From SAR86 cluster bacterium SAR86B (lineage in GTDB: Bacteria; Pseudomonadota; Gammaproteobacteria; Magnimaribacterales; D2472), in contig CAJJAC010000009.1 in assembly GCA_905181955.1 (NCBI GenBank), positions 124,001 through 188,000 of the forward strand: DNA of 64,000 bases. Direction: 5' to 3'. Under the pieces are notes generated by a model. The model worked only from the letters and a program-made list of their open reading frames with translations. It had not been told where the DNA came from and made no database searches. The translations under genes and the position numbers were made by a program. How positions within the stretch are numbered: position 1 is the first letter of the stretch; every line of letters begins with the position of its first letter. Below, piece after piece: positions 1 to 8,642 of the stretch.

Positions 1-263
1 AGCCTGTATCTGGGTAGTATTTTTTCTCCCAATAGACATTCTTTCATATATCTATAGTTATCTTCTAAGGTAAAGGATGAGAATCCTAAATCAAAATACT
101 CATCAGAAAACCCCATATCAATTGAATAAAAATTTCCAAAAGCAAAACCCAATAACTGGTTGTAATAAAGAACATTCATATGACCATTCAGATCACACAT
201 CTCTTCAGTTATTTTTATAGATTCAGCATTGTATGGAAATGTTTTTTTTAAATTGTCTGACAT
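1..263 (-). CDS. Acyl-CoA thioesterase-like protein (hotdog fold), 3' part cut by window edge
   Basis: The reverse strand reads open from an ATG at 263 to the window edge, giving 87 residues of an incomplete protein. Near residue 28 it has a D-x-NGHMN-x-x-YY segment. This is the conserved start of 4-hydroxybenzoyl-CoA/acyl-CoA thioesterases of the hotdog fold, where the Asp is catalytic and the helix binds the CoA thioester. The likely role is cytoplasmic hydrolysis of an acyl-CoA. It is divergent from aceE, with 83 bases between the two starts. The substrate cannot be inferred, and the C-terminal half lies outside the window. Confidence 0.65.
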   Translation of the reverse strand, partial: MSDNLKKTFPYNAESIKITEEMCDLNGHMNVLYYNQLLGFAFGNFYSIDMGFSDEYFDLGFSSFTLEDNYRYMKECLLGEKILPRYR

Positions 264-346
264 AATTTTTTAATATTAAATTTTAAAAGTATTATAATTA
301 ATGAGTTGTTAATTGCCATAACTTTGTATTTTAAAAAGGAGTACTT

Positions 347-2998
347 TTGAATAAAGATAATAAAGATAATAAAGATATAGATTCCATCGAAACGCAGGAA
401 TGGACTGAAGCAATTGATTCTGTTATTAAAAATGCCGGCCCAGAAAGAGCTTCTTATCTTCTTACAGAGCTTGCGAAGAAACTTACTGCAGCAGGCGAAG
501 TTCCTTCATATAACTTAACAACACCTTTTAGAAATACTATTCCCTCAAACGAAGAAGCTGCTATGCCTGGTGATCTTTTCATGGAAAGACGCATTAGGTC
601 TTTAATTAGATGGAATGCATTAGCGTTAGTCTTAAGAGCAAATAAGGGTGATGAAGAGTTAGGTGGGCATATTGCGACCTTTTCATCTTCTGCCACTTTG
701 TATGATGTCGGCTTTAATTATTTTTTTAGAGGCTCTGAAAATCAATTAGAGGACCTAATTTACTATCAAGGTCACTCTTCTCCAGGAATTTATGCAAGGA
801 GCTTTCTCGAAGGCTACTTTAGTGAACGTGATTTAGATAATTTTAGAAGAGAAGCTGGTAGCCCAGGACTTTCTTCTTATCCACATCCTTGGCTAATGCC
901 AGATTATTGGCAGTTTCCTGTAGTTTCGATGGGGCTAGGACCTATCATGGGCGTCTATCAAGCTCATATTATGAGATATTTATCGGCAAGAGGCCTTGTA
1001 CCGAGAAATGATAGAAAGGTATGGGTTTTTTGTGGTGATGGTGAGATGGATGAGCCTGAATCAAAGGGTTCAATAGGTTTGGCTGGCAGAGAGAAGCTTG
1101 AAAATCTAATTTTTGTAATTAATTGTAATCTTCAAAGACTAGATGGGCCTGTTCGCGGAAATGGAAAAATCATTCAAGAATTAGAAACAGAATTTAGAGG
1201 CTCTGGTTGGAATGTTATCAAGGTTGTATGGGGTAGAAAATGGGATGCATTATTTGCGAAAGATAAAGAAGGGAAGCTCCAAGAAATAATGGACCATGTG
1301 GTTGATGGAGAATTACAAAACTACAAAGCTAAAGGCGGCGCCTATACAAGAGAAAATTTCTTTGGAAAAAATCCAGATGTTTTGGAAATGGTAGATGATC
1401 TTACCGACGAAGATATATATAAATTAAATAGAGGCGGGCACGATCCTTATAAAGTTTATGCTGCATATCATAAAGCTGTTAATTCCTCAGGAGCACCAAC
1501 AGTTATTTTGGCTTTAACTACAAAAGGTTATGGCATAGGCTCAAGAGAGGCTGACAATACTACCCACCAAGTCAAAAAACTTTCTTTAGAAAATATAAAG
1601 GCATTTAGAGATAACTTTGATATTCCAGTTAATGATGATGAAATTGAATCATTGCCTTATGTTAGACCGCCAGAGAATTCACCTGAAATAGTTTATATGA
1701 AGAAAACTCGTGAAAAGCTGGGTGGCTTCATACCAAGACGAAGAAATAAAATAAAGAAACTCAAGATGCCTGATGAAAAGCATTTCGAACCCCTTATTAA
1801 AGGTATGGGTGACAGAAAAGTTTCCACGACCATGGCAACTGTAAGGCTTATGACAAGCTTATTAAAAGATTCAAATATAGGTGAAAGGATTGTTCCAATA
1901 GTGCCTGATGAGGCTCGAACGTTTGGAATGGAAGGTTTATTTAAACAAATAGGTATTTATTCCTCAGAAGGACAAAAATATGAGCCTGAAGATGTAGATA
2001 AGGTTATGTGGTACAAAGAATCAAAAGAAGGCGTAATGCTTGAAGAGGGAATTACAGAGGCGGGTTCATTTTCAGCCTGGCTCGCTTTAGCTACCGCTTA
2101 TTCGAATTATGATCTGCCTATGATTCCAATTTATCTTTTTTATTCAATGTTTGGGTTTCAGAGGATTCATGATCTAGCTTGGGCAGCTGGTGATGCACAA
2201 GCTAAAGGTTTTCTTATTGGTGCCACATCAGGAAGAACTACTTTAAATGGAGAGGGCTTGCAGCATCAAGATGGCCACAGCCATGTCTTGTCATCTACTA
2301 TTCCTAATTGTTTATCTTATGATCCAGCTTATGCATATGAGCTAGCCATCATCTTTAAAGATGGTATTGAGAAGATGTTTGTCCAGCAAAAAAATTATTA
2401 CTACTACATTACTGTTACCAATGAGAATTATGAACAACCTGAGCAACCTAAAGGCATAGAAGAAGATGTTATAAAAGGTTTATACAAAGTAAGTTCATGT
2501 AGCAACCCACAAATTCGCTTACTTGGATCAGGGGCCATTCTTAAAGAATCTATAGCAGCTCAAGAGGCGCTAAAAAAATATTCAATCAATGCTGAGGTAT
2601 GGAGTGCAACTAGTTTTAATTTATTACGAAAAGATGGAATGGAGGCTGAAAGATATAATCAATTAAACCCCCATAAAGAAAAGCAAAAAACTCATATAGA
2701 TAAGTGTTTTGGTGATCATGATATCCCTGTAATCGCCACTACTGATTACATGAGAGTTTATGCTGATCAGATTAGACCATATATATATTCATCATATGCA
2801 GTTCTTGGAACTGATGGTTTTGGTAGAAGCGATACAAGAGAAGAGCTTAGAGAATTTTTTGAAATCAATACAAATCATATCGTCAGGTTAACAGCATTTA
2901 CTTTGTTTAAAGAATCCAAGATTTCTAAAGAACTACTTGATGATATTTATAAAGATATAAAAGTTGATCCAGCTAAACCAAATCCATGGGAAGTTTAG
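347..2998 (+). CDS. aceE: Pyruvate dehydrogenase E1 component, homodimeric type
   Basis: 883 residues, the usual length of the homodimeric E1 of gammaproteobacterial pyruvate dehydrogenase. This thiamine-diphosphate enzyme decarboxylates pyruvate and transfers the acetyl group to the lipoyl arm of E2. The ThDP motif GDGEMDEPESKG lies near residue 230 and ends in the expected FVINCN. The start is a TTG preceded by a strong AAAAAGGAG ribosome site at 333-341; the first in-frame ATG is far inside the conserved region. The codons after the start form three tandem 9-bp repeats (Asn-Lys-Asp x3). The stop codon directly abuts the aceF ATG. No lpd (E3) gene follows, so E3 must be encoded elsewhere. 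Confidence 0.97.
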   Translation: MNKDNKDNKDIDSIETQEWTEAIDSVIKNAGPERASYLLTELAKKLTAAGEVPSYNLTTPFRNTIPSNEEAAMPGDLFMERRIRSLIRWNALALVLRANKGDEELGGHIATFSSSATLYDVGFNYFFRGSENQLEDLIYYQGHSSPGIYARSFLEGYFSERDLDNFRREAGSPGLSSYPHPWLMPDYWQFPVVSMGLGPIMGVYQAHIMRYLSARGLVPRNDRKVWVFCGDGEMDEPESKGSIGLAGREKLENLIFVINCNLQRLDGPVRGNGKIIQELETEFRGSGWNVIKVVWGRKWDALFAKDKEGKLQEIMDHVVDGELQNYKAKGGAYTRENFFGKNPDVLEMVDDLTDEDIYKLNRGGHDPYKVYAAYHKAVNSSGAPTVILALTTKGYGIGSREADNTTHQVKKLSLENIKAFRDNFDIPVNDDEIESLPYVRPPENSPEIVYMKKTREKLGGFIPRRRNKIKKLKMPDEKHFEPLIKGMGDRKVSTTMATVRLMTSLLKDSNIGERIVPIVPDEARTFGMEGLFKQIGIYSSEGQKYEPEDVDKVMWYKESKEGVMLEEGITEAGSFSAWLALATAYSNYDLPMIPIYLFYSMFGFQRIHDLAWAAGDAQAKGFLIGATSGRTTLNGEGLQHQDGHSHVLSSTIPNCLSYDPAYAYELAIIFKDGIEKMFVQQKNYYYYITVTNENYEQPEQPKGIEEDVIKGLYKVSSCSNPQIRLLGSGAILKESIAAQEALKKYSINAEVWSATSFNLLRKDGMEAERYNQLNPHKEKQKTHIDKCFGDHDIPVIATTDYMRVYADQIRPYIYSSYAVLGTDGFGRSDTREELREFFEINTNHIVRLTAFTLFKESKISKELLDDIYKDIKVDPAKPNPWEV

Positions 2999-4249
2999 AT
3001 GACTATTGAGAAGATAAAAATTCCAGATCTTGGAGATGCATTAGATGTAGAGGTTATAGAGATATGTGTAAAGCCAGGAGATATGGTAACTAAAGATGAC
3101 TCTATTATTGTCTTAGAGTCTGAAAAAGCAGCCATGGAAATTCCTGCTTCAGTTGCTGGAAAAGTTATCGATATAAAAGTTAGCAATGGCGATACAGTAA
3201 ATGAAGGAGTAATATTTCTTGAGATTGAAGCTGCAGAAGTTGTTGTTGAGGAAGTTGCTGAAAAAGAAACCCTAATTGAAAAAGAAGCCAAAAAGGCAAC
3301 ACCTACGATTGAAGAGCAAACTGTTGCAAGTAAGCCTAATGAGACCAATGCTAGTATTAATTATACCGGCAGTATCTACGCTGGTCCTGCAGTAAGAAAA
3401 TTAGCCAGAGAATTTGGAATCAATCTAAATGAAGTATTACCTTCAGGCCCTAGAGGAAGGATTTTAAAAGAGGACCTTCACCATTTCGTAAAACAACGAT
3501 TAGATCCTAAGGCTCAAACTTTTTCTAAGAATCCAAGTGTTGATTTTTCAAAATGGGGTGATATCAAGACGGAGCCCCTTACTAAGTTTCAGAAAACTTC
3601 AGCTGAAAACCTTCAACAGTCCTGGCGCAATATCCCTCATGTAACTCAGCATGATGAAGCTAATATTGATGAATTGATGTCACTTAGAACAGATTTAAAT
3701 AAAGCATCTGGTCTTAAAATATCACCCCTAGCTTTTTTTGTTAAAGCTGCGGCAAGTCTTTTAGAAGAATTCCCTCTAATGAACTCCTCTTTGGATGAAA
3801 ATACTGAAAATATTGTTTTTAAGGACTATATCAATGTAGGTATAGCAATTGATACACCCAAAGGACTCATTGTTCCTAATATAAAAGGAGCTAATAAGCT
3901 TTCTATAATAGAAATTTCAGAAGAAATTGGTCGTATGGCTAATGCTGCAAAGGATCGGAAGCTCAAAGTTGATGAATTAAAGGGTTCAACTTTTTCAATA
4001 TCATCCTTGGGAGCTATTGGTGGAAAATTCTTCACTCCCATTATCAATCCTCCTGAAGTTGGAATACTGGGTATTTCAAAAACATTTAAAGCTCTAGAAA
4101 TAATTAATGGTGACGTGAAGGAAATTAGCATACTTCCTATTTCCCTTTCATATGATCATAGAGTTATTAATGGTGTGGAGGCAGTAAAATTTACTACAAG
4201 ATTTTGTGAAATGATGACCGATCTAGAATTTTATAAACTAAACTATTAA
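2999..4249 (+). CDS. aceF: Dihydrolipoyllysine acetyltransferase (PDH E2)
   Basis: 416 residues. It begins on the base after the aceE stop, so the two are co-translated. The protein forms the core of pyruvate dehydrogenase and moves acetyl groups from lipoamide to CoA. Domains: one lipoyl domain at about 3-75 with the lipoylated Lys43 in ESEKAAME; an acidic/Ala-rich linker; the E1/E3-binding domain at about 122-160 (GPAVRKLAREFGI); and the catalytic domain from about 185. The active-site motif reads DHRVING, with Asn in place of the commoner Asp; Azotobacter E2p has the same Asn. Only one lipoyl domain is present, against three in E. coli, consistent with a reduced genome. Confidence 0.96.
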   Translation: MTIEKIKIPDLGDALDVEVIEICVKPGDMVTKDDSIIVLESEKAAMEIPASVAGKVIDIKVSNGDTVNEGVIFLEIEAAEVVVEEVAEKETLIEKEAKKATPTIEEQTVASKPNETNASINYTGSIYAGPAVRKLAREFGINLNEVLPSGPRGRILKEDLHHFVKQRLDPKAQTFSKNPSVDFSKWGDIKTEPLTKFQKTSAENLQQSWRNIPHVTQHDEANIDELMSLRTDLNKASGLKISPLAFFVKAAASLLEEFPLMNSSLDENTENIVFKDYINVGIAIDTPKGLIVPNIKGANKLSIIEISEEIGRMANAAKDRKLKVDELKGSTFSISSLGAIGGKFFTPIINPPEVGILGISKTFKALEIINGDVKEISILPISLSYDHRVINGVEAVKFTTRFCEMMTDLEFYKLNY

Positions 4250-4256
4250 ATACAGC

Positions 4257-5249
4257 ATGCATAAATATATATACTTAACTCTTCTTATTTTTTCAATTGT
4301 AAATCTTCAGGCTGATTCTTTTAGCGTCATGTCTTTTAATGTTGAGAATCTTTTTGATACCCAGGATGACTTTAAAAAAGATGATAAAGCTTTTTTGCCG
4401 CTATCAAAAAAACAGTTAAACAAGCACAAACAATCTTGTAAAAGAATTAGAGTGCAAGTATGGAAGAATGAGTGCTTATATTTAGACTGGAATGAGACAG
4501 TTAAAGATGCCAAATTAATTAATATATTAAACTTAATAATTGCATATGAAGACTCTGGTCCGGATGTAATAGTGTTCCAGGAAATAGAGAATAATAATGT
4601 TCTCCAGCAGTTGTTTAATCTATTAGAACCTTACGGTTATTCTGACTATAAATTATTAGAAGGTAATGATTACAGGGGTATTGATAACGCTGTTATATCT
4701 AAATATCCAATTAAAGATTCTAGGCTTCATTACATTAAGTTTAGCGGCGAATTTAGCAATAAAGATTCAAGACCTATTCTAGATGTATTGATAGACATAA
4801 ATGGTACAAATGTAAGATTTTACGGAGTTCATTTCCCCGCTCCATATCTTAATTTTCAAATGCGCGAATCAGCATTTATTGCTTTAAATCAATTACTTAT
4901 AGATAATAAAGAGCCCTCAGTTGCTCTTGGAGATTTCAACGTCATAAGAACAGAGGCAAAAAGCAGAAACACTTTTTATAATCAAGAAATATTTTGGGAA
5001 ATCTCGCATCATGTTGGATGTAATAGCTGTAAAGGTACTTACTATTATGCTCCTAATAATGACTGGTCATTTCTAGACGCAATCCTTGTTTCTAAGGGAA
5101 GAAATATTTCATTTATGCCTGAAAGTATTAAGCTTCATACGACATCTATTAACATGGATAAAGACAATATTAAGCCAGTAGGTTTTGATGTAGATACGTT
5201 AGAGGGAGTCTCTGATCACATTCCGCTAGTTGCCAAGATTAATTTTTAA
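4257..5249 (+). CDS. Secreted endonuclease/exonuclease/phosphatase-family protein
   Basis: 330 residues with an N-terminal signal peptide (hydrophobic stretch about 4-17, then QADS). The mature part has the metal-dependent phosphodiesterase fold of the EEP family. SFNVENLFDT supplies the metal-binding Asn, VFQEIEN the metal-ligand Glu, ALGDFN the catalytic Asp/Asn pair, and SDHIPL the terminal catalytic Asp-His. It probably cleaves nucleic acids or phosphoesters in the periplasm or outside the cell, perhaps for phosphate scavenging; the substrate is not readable from sequence. It starts 7 bases after aceF and may be read through from the PDH operon, but there is no functional link. Confidence 0.85.
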   Translation: MHKYIYLTLLIFSIVNLQADSFSVMSFNVENLFDTQDDFKKDDKAFLPLSKKQLNKHKQSCKRIRVQVWKNECLYLDWNETVKDAKLINILNLIIAYEDSGPDVIVFQEIENNNVLQQLFNLLEPYGYSDYKLLEGNDYRGIDNAVISKYPIKDSRLHYIKFSGEFSNKDSRPILDVLIDINGTNVRFYGVHFPAPYLNFQMRESAFIALNQLLIDNKEPSVALGDFNVIRTEAKSRNTFYNQEIFWEISHHVGCNSCKGTYYYAPNNDWSFLDAILVSKGRNISFMPESIKLHTTSINMDKDNIKPVGFDVDTLEGVSDHIPLVAKINF

Positions 5250-5261
5250 GGCAACTAAATT

Positions 5262-5609
5262 TTAGTGAGATAATTTGTAGTTCCAGAGGTGAGCATTTAT
5301 CAAAGCTACACCACCTATAATTGTGAAAAGTGTTTCAAAAATATCTGGAGAAAATAAAGCTATAAATAAAATAAAGGATCCACATACTCCAAGAATAATA
5401 GGATATTTATTTTCATGATTTTTATAAGCGCTAGGAAAACTAATCATCCCAATTAGAACTACGATAATTAGAAGAAGAGGGTGAATTAGATAATCAGTAG
5501 AAACTAAAAAATTAAAGTAATCTGCTCCTCCAAGTATAAGTATTAACGTCACAGCAATACAATGAACTACACAAAGTCCTGAAAAGAATATCCCTAGTTT
5601 ATCTTTCAC
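5262..5609 (-). CDS. MerC-domain membrane protein
   Basis: 115 residues with four hydrophobic segments. The N-terminus reads SGLCVVHCIAVTL; this Cys-x-x-His-Cys placement in the first membrane helix is typical of the MerC family. MerC itself takes up mercuric ions, but many marine bacteria carry MerC-domain proteins without any mer operon, as here, so the transported substrate is unknown. It is transcribed together with the upstream cupin gene (23-base gap) and runs convergent to the endonuclease-like gene. Confidence 0.75.
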   Translation of the reverse strand: MKDKLGIFFSGLCVVHCIAVTLILILGGADYFNFLVSTDYLIHPLLLIIVVLIGMISFPSAYKNHENKYPIILGVCGSFILFIALFSPDIFETLFTIIGGVALINAHLWNYKLSH

Positions 5610-5632
5610 TGTATTAAGTTATATTTAGAAAT

Positions 5633-6040
5633 TTAAGACTCGTCTTGTCTCCAACCTTCTCTATCAAATATTCTTATATAAGTTAATTGATCATGTTCAG
5701 AATCGTTAATGATTCTGCAATAGTCTCCAGACTCAACCAGAATGACATCTCCATTGGATAAAGCATATGAATCTTTGTGCTGTACGCCAAAAGATGGATT
5801 TGATCCGTGACCATCTTCATCATTCATATATTCAACTATTTCCATTGTTCCTCTGCCATTTGTTATGACATAAGCAACATCAGAGTTTATTAATTTATGC
5901 CCAGTGGTAGATTTTGCAGGCTGAATAACTGTCTTACTTGCAATAATTCTTTTTAAAAGATCATTAGTCCATACAGTATAGTCTTCTGTCTCTTTTTGGG
6001 GTGTTCCGCCAACACGGAAATTTACATATTTTTTAGCCAT
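5633..6040 (-). CDS. Cupin-like small protein
   Basis: 135 residues, no signal peptide. The pattern AYVITNGRGTMEIV...LSNGDVILVESGDYCRIIN is the two-motif layout of a single-domain cupin beta barrel. His residues that could bind metal (GHGSN, VQHKD) lie between the motifs rather than in the canonical HxH. It may be an enzyme or a small-molecule-binding protein; the substrate is unknown. It starts 205 bases from metY on the opposite strand, so the two share a divergent control region, and it probably forms an operon with the MerC-like gene downstream. Confidence 0.6.
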   Translation of the reverse strand: MAKKYVNFRVGGTPQKETEDYTVWTNDLLKRIIASKTVIQPAKSTTGHKLINSDVAYVITNGRGTMEIVEYMNDEDGHGSNPSFGVQHKDSYALSNGDVILVESGDYCRIINDSEHDQLTYIRIFDREGWRQDES

Positions 6041-6141
6041 TTTTATTTTTAAATATTAATTAACTTTATCATTATAAAGATTTGAAATTAAGTTGCTATT
6101 GTTAGTTCTAATAATAATTTTTTTAATGTTTTAAAATTGTA

Positions 6142-6147
6142 TATACT
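6142..6147 (+). promoter_or_regulatory. Putative -10 element for metY
   Basis: TATACT lies about 100 bases upstream of the metY ATG, with only a T-run at the -35 distance. Transcription would start near 6154, immediately before the structured leader. This is inferred from position and hexamer only. Confidence 0.35.
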
Positions 6148-6164
6148 TGGTCATCACAAATTTT

Positions 6165-6240
6165 AGCGTGCAGATTATTAAATCTTGCTAATTAATGTTT
6201 TAGCAAGCTGCATCTTTAATAAATTTATTATTTAGGAGAT
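6165..6240 (+). promoter_or_regulatory. Candidate SAM-II/SAM-V-like pseudoknot riboswitch leader of metY
   Basis: Three helices can be drawn. P1 pairs TGCAG (6169-6173) with CTGCA (6208-6212). An internal hairpin pairs TTGCTAA (6185-6191) with TTAGCAA (6200-6206). A pseudoknot pairs the 5' loop segment TTATTAAA (6175-6182) with TTTAATAA (6215-6222), 11 bases before the AGGAG ribosome site at 6234-6238. A loop pairing with the 3' tail next to the ribosome site is the topology of the SAM-II and SAM-V riboswitches, which control methionine and sulfur genes in Alphaproteobacteria and marine bacteria. The extra 7-bp internal hairpin does not match the consensus I remember, so the class assignment is tentative. 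The 22-base palindrome could instead be an operator. Confidence 0.45.
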
Positions 6241-6245
6241 AAGCA

Positions 6246-7538
6246 ATGAGTAAAACATATATACACCCAGAGACGATCGGACTTCATGCAGGTTGGAGAA
6301 AGGATGAAAATACTAATTCAGTAGCAGTCCCAATTCATCAAACCAGTAGTTTTCAATTTGATGATTGCGATCACGCAGCAAATCTTTTCTCTTTATCAGA
6401 GTTAGGTAATATTTATTCAAGAATCATGAATCCTACATGCGCAGTTCTAGAAGATAGAATTGCTGCTCTTGAAGGTGGAGTTGGCGCTCTAGCTGTTGCT
6501 TCTGGTCAAGCAGCATCAGCATATGCAATTCAGAATCTTGCAAAAAATGGCGATAATATCGTCGCATCATCACATTTATATGGAGGAACTTATAATCAAT
6601 TTAAAAATGTAATGTCTGATATGGGTATTGATGTGCGTTTTGTAGATCCTGCCGATCCTCAAAATTTTGCTAATGCTACTGATGATAAAACTAGAGCATA
6701 TTATGGTGAAGTTTTACCTAATCCAAGTTTTGAGGTATTTCCAATATCCGAAGTTGCTGAAATAGGAAGACCGCTAGGAATTCCATTAATTGTTGATAAT
6801 ACAGCTGCACCAGTTATCTGTAAGCCCTTTGAGCATGGTGCTGCTATTTTAATTCATTCAACTACTAAATTTATTGGAGGTCATGGAACTTCCATCGGTG
6901 GAATTATTGTAGATAGTGGTAATTTTGACTGGGAAGCTTTTCCTGAAAGACAGCCTGCTATGAATACACCTGATCCTTCTTATGGAGGAGCTATATGGTC
7001 AGAAGCTGTAAAGCCTTTAGGCCCTATTGCATATATTCTTAAAGCAAGAACAACTATTTTAAGAGATATGGGTGCAGCAATGAGTCCATTTAATGCTTTT
7101 ATGTTTATTCAGGGTTTAGAAACTCTAGCCTTAAGAATGCGCGAGCATTCAAGTAATGCAGAGAAAGTAGCTCAATACTTATCTAATCATGAGTCTGTTG
7201 AAAGAGTTATCTATCCTTCTGTAATGAGTGGTTATTCAAAAGAAAGAGCAGAAAAATATTTAACCCGTGGCAATGGCGGCTTGATGGGCTTTGAGATAAA
7301 AGGTGGAATTGAAGCTGGTAAGAAATTTATTAATGCATTAGAGATGGTTTACCACGTTGCAAATATTGGAGATGCAAGAAGTCTAGCAATCCATCCTGGA
7401 AGTACTACGCACAGTCAGCTCAATGAAGAAGAGCTATTATCAGCAGGTATCACACCTGGCTTTGTCAGGTTATCCATTGGTCTAGAACACATTGATGACA
7501 TTATTGCTGACTACGAGCAAGCTTTAGCTAAGATCTAA
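6246..7538 (+). CDS. metY: O-acetylhomoserine sulfhydrylase (aminocarboxypropyltransferase)
   Basis: 430 residues, a PLP enzyme of the Cys/Met metabolism family. It makes homocysteine (or methionine) directly from O-acetylhomoserine and sulfide (or methanethiol) in the cytoplasm. The Schiff-base Lys208 sits in HSTTKFIGGHG; VDNTAAP and the C-terminal IHPGSTTHSQL are family motifs. The length of about 430 fits MetY better than the shorter MetZ/MetB/MetC. The ATG is preceded by AGGAG with 7-base spacing. It probably has leader-mediated control (see the leader at 6165-6240). O-succinylhomoserine use cannot be ruled out. Confidence 0.9.
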   Translation: MSKTYIHPETIGLHAGWRKDENTNSVAVPIHQTSSFQFDDCDHAANLFSLSELGNIYSRIMNPTCAVLEDRIAALEGGVGALAVASGQAASAYAIQNLAKNGDNIVASSHLYGGTYNQFKNVMSDMGIDVRFVDPADPQNFANATDDKTRAYYGEVLPNPSFEVFPISEVAEIGRPLGIPLIVDNTAAPVICKPFEHGAAILIHSTTKFIGGHGTSIGGIIVDSGNFDWEAFPERQPAMNTPDPSYGGAIWSEAVKPLGPIAYILKARTTILRDMGAAMSPFNAFMFIQGLETLALRMREHSSNAEKVAQYLSNHESVERVIYPSVMSGYSKERAEKYLTRGNGGLMGFEIKGGIEAGKKFINALEMVYHVANIGDARSLAIHPGSTTHSQLNEEELLSAGITPGFVRLSIGLEHIDDIIADYEQALAKI

Positions 7539-7542
7539 AATC

Positions 7543-8058
7543 TTGAGCCAAGAATTAGTAACCTATATAGTTCTTGGCTCTCATTCGAGGCTTGCCAAGC
7601 TCAAAAAGTTTAAGGTCGACAAAGATGAGGAATGCATCTTTTTAAGCTTTAAGGAATACGCATCATTTGTAGAAACACTAGATAACGTTGTTGCTGATAG
7701 CCTTGGCTCGATAATTGTATTGTTACCACCAAGCTCCTCACCAAAGAAAAATAACAGAATGTCATTAAAAAAAATGGCTATGATTAACTATCCTGTTTGG
7801 GGTTGGTTTAACTTAACCCTTACAGAAGATAAAGTGTCATCCAATCTTAAAAAATTAAATACATTTATAAGAACAACCCCATCAATTGAGCAGGGAATTT
7901 ATTTTACCAAGGACCTATATTTCTCAATAGGTGGAATGGGTAAATTTAAACCAGACTACTTTACAGAAATATCCAAGAGACTCTATTCAAGACTTGATCC
8001 GCAAAAGCCTCTTGCTTCATTAACATCTAGAAGTTCATCTAAGGTATCATTGCTCTAA
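7543..8058 (+). CDS. Uncharacterised protein between metY and ccmA
   Basis: 171 residues from a TTG start 4 bases after the metY stop; its stop overlaps the ccmA start by one base, so it belongs to this operon. It has no signal peptide or membrane segment. I do not recognise the family with confidence. The C-terminal part (YFTKDLYFSIGGMGKF...LYSRL) loosely resembles the segment after the active site of small family-2 glycosyltransferases, and the N-terminal half looks like an alpha/beta nucleotide-sugar half-domain with no visible DxD. It may be a degenerate glycosyltransferase. Its codon use does not stand out from its neighbours. Confidence 0.6.
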   Translation: MSQELVTYIVLGSHSRLAKLKKFKVDKDEECIFLSFKEYASFVETLDNVVADSLGSIIVLLPPSSSPKKNNRMSLKKMAMINYPVWGWFNLTLTEDKVSSNLKKLNTFIRTTPSIEQGIYFTKDLYFSIGGMGKFKPDYFTEISKRLYSRLDPQKPLASLTSRSSSKVSLL

Positions 8059-8642
8059 TGTCAGGTAGCGCTATGTTAGAAGTAAAAAATATCTCTTTTT
8101 CTATTAATCAAAATAGGTTGTTTCAGAATCTTTCTTTCAATTTATCGAAAGGGCAAGCTATTCACGTAAAGGGCAGCAACGGTTCTGGAAAATCTTCATT
8201 ATTAAGAATTTTACTTGGAATATCCTCTGCCTCAAAAGGAGAAGTTATCTGGGATGAAGAGATTGGTAAAGTATTTTTAGGTCATAAAAATGTTCTTAAA
8301 AACCATCTATCAGTAGCAGATAATTTACATCTTCATGGATTAGACGTAGCACATCCTGAAGTCAGATCAATACTAAAAGACCTTAATCTTGACCAGAAGG
8401 CTGAACTTCTAGTGGGTAATTTATCTTATGGCCAGCAAAAAAAATTAGCGCTTGTAAGAATATTCCTTAATCAATCTAGTGTAATTATTCTAGATGAGCC
8501 TTGTGTAGGTCTAGATGATCAAACAAGGCGCCTGATTACTACTTTTTTAACAACAGAACTAGGTAAAAATAAATCAATTATTTACACATCCCATATACCA
8601 CTAGAACTCCCAAGCAGTGAAGTGATAATAGGAATCCTGTAA
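8058..8642 (+). CDS. ccmA: Heme exporter ATP-binding protein CcmA
   Basis: 194 residues, an ABC ATPase. The Walker A motif is GSNGSGKSS near residue 39, the signature is LSYGQQKK, and Walker B is VIILDEP. CcmA powers the CcmABCD complex, which releases heme-loaded CcmE from CcmC at the cytoplasmic membrane. It is the first ccm gene of a nine-gene run and overlaps the preceding stop by one base. An ATG at residue 6 (MLEVKN) is an equally plausible start. The ccmB start overlaps its end. Confidence 0.93.
   Translation: MSGSAMLEVKNISFSINQNRLFQNLSFNLSKGQAIHVKGSNGSGKSSLLRILLGISSASKGEVIWDEEIGKVFLGHKNVLKNHLSVADNLHLHGLDVAHPEVRSILKDLNLDQKAELLVGNLSYGQQKKLALVRIFLNQSSVIILDEPCVGLDDQTRRLITTFLTTELGKNKSIIYTSHIPLELPSSEVIIGIL

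Noticed and set aside
4150-4180. AceF active-site motif reads DHRVING with Asn instead of the commoner Asp
   Set aside because: From memory, the well-studied Azotobacter E2p also has Asn here, so this is a normal variant and not a broken enzyme.
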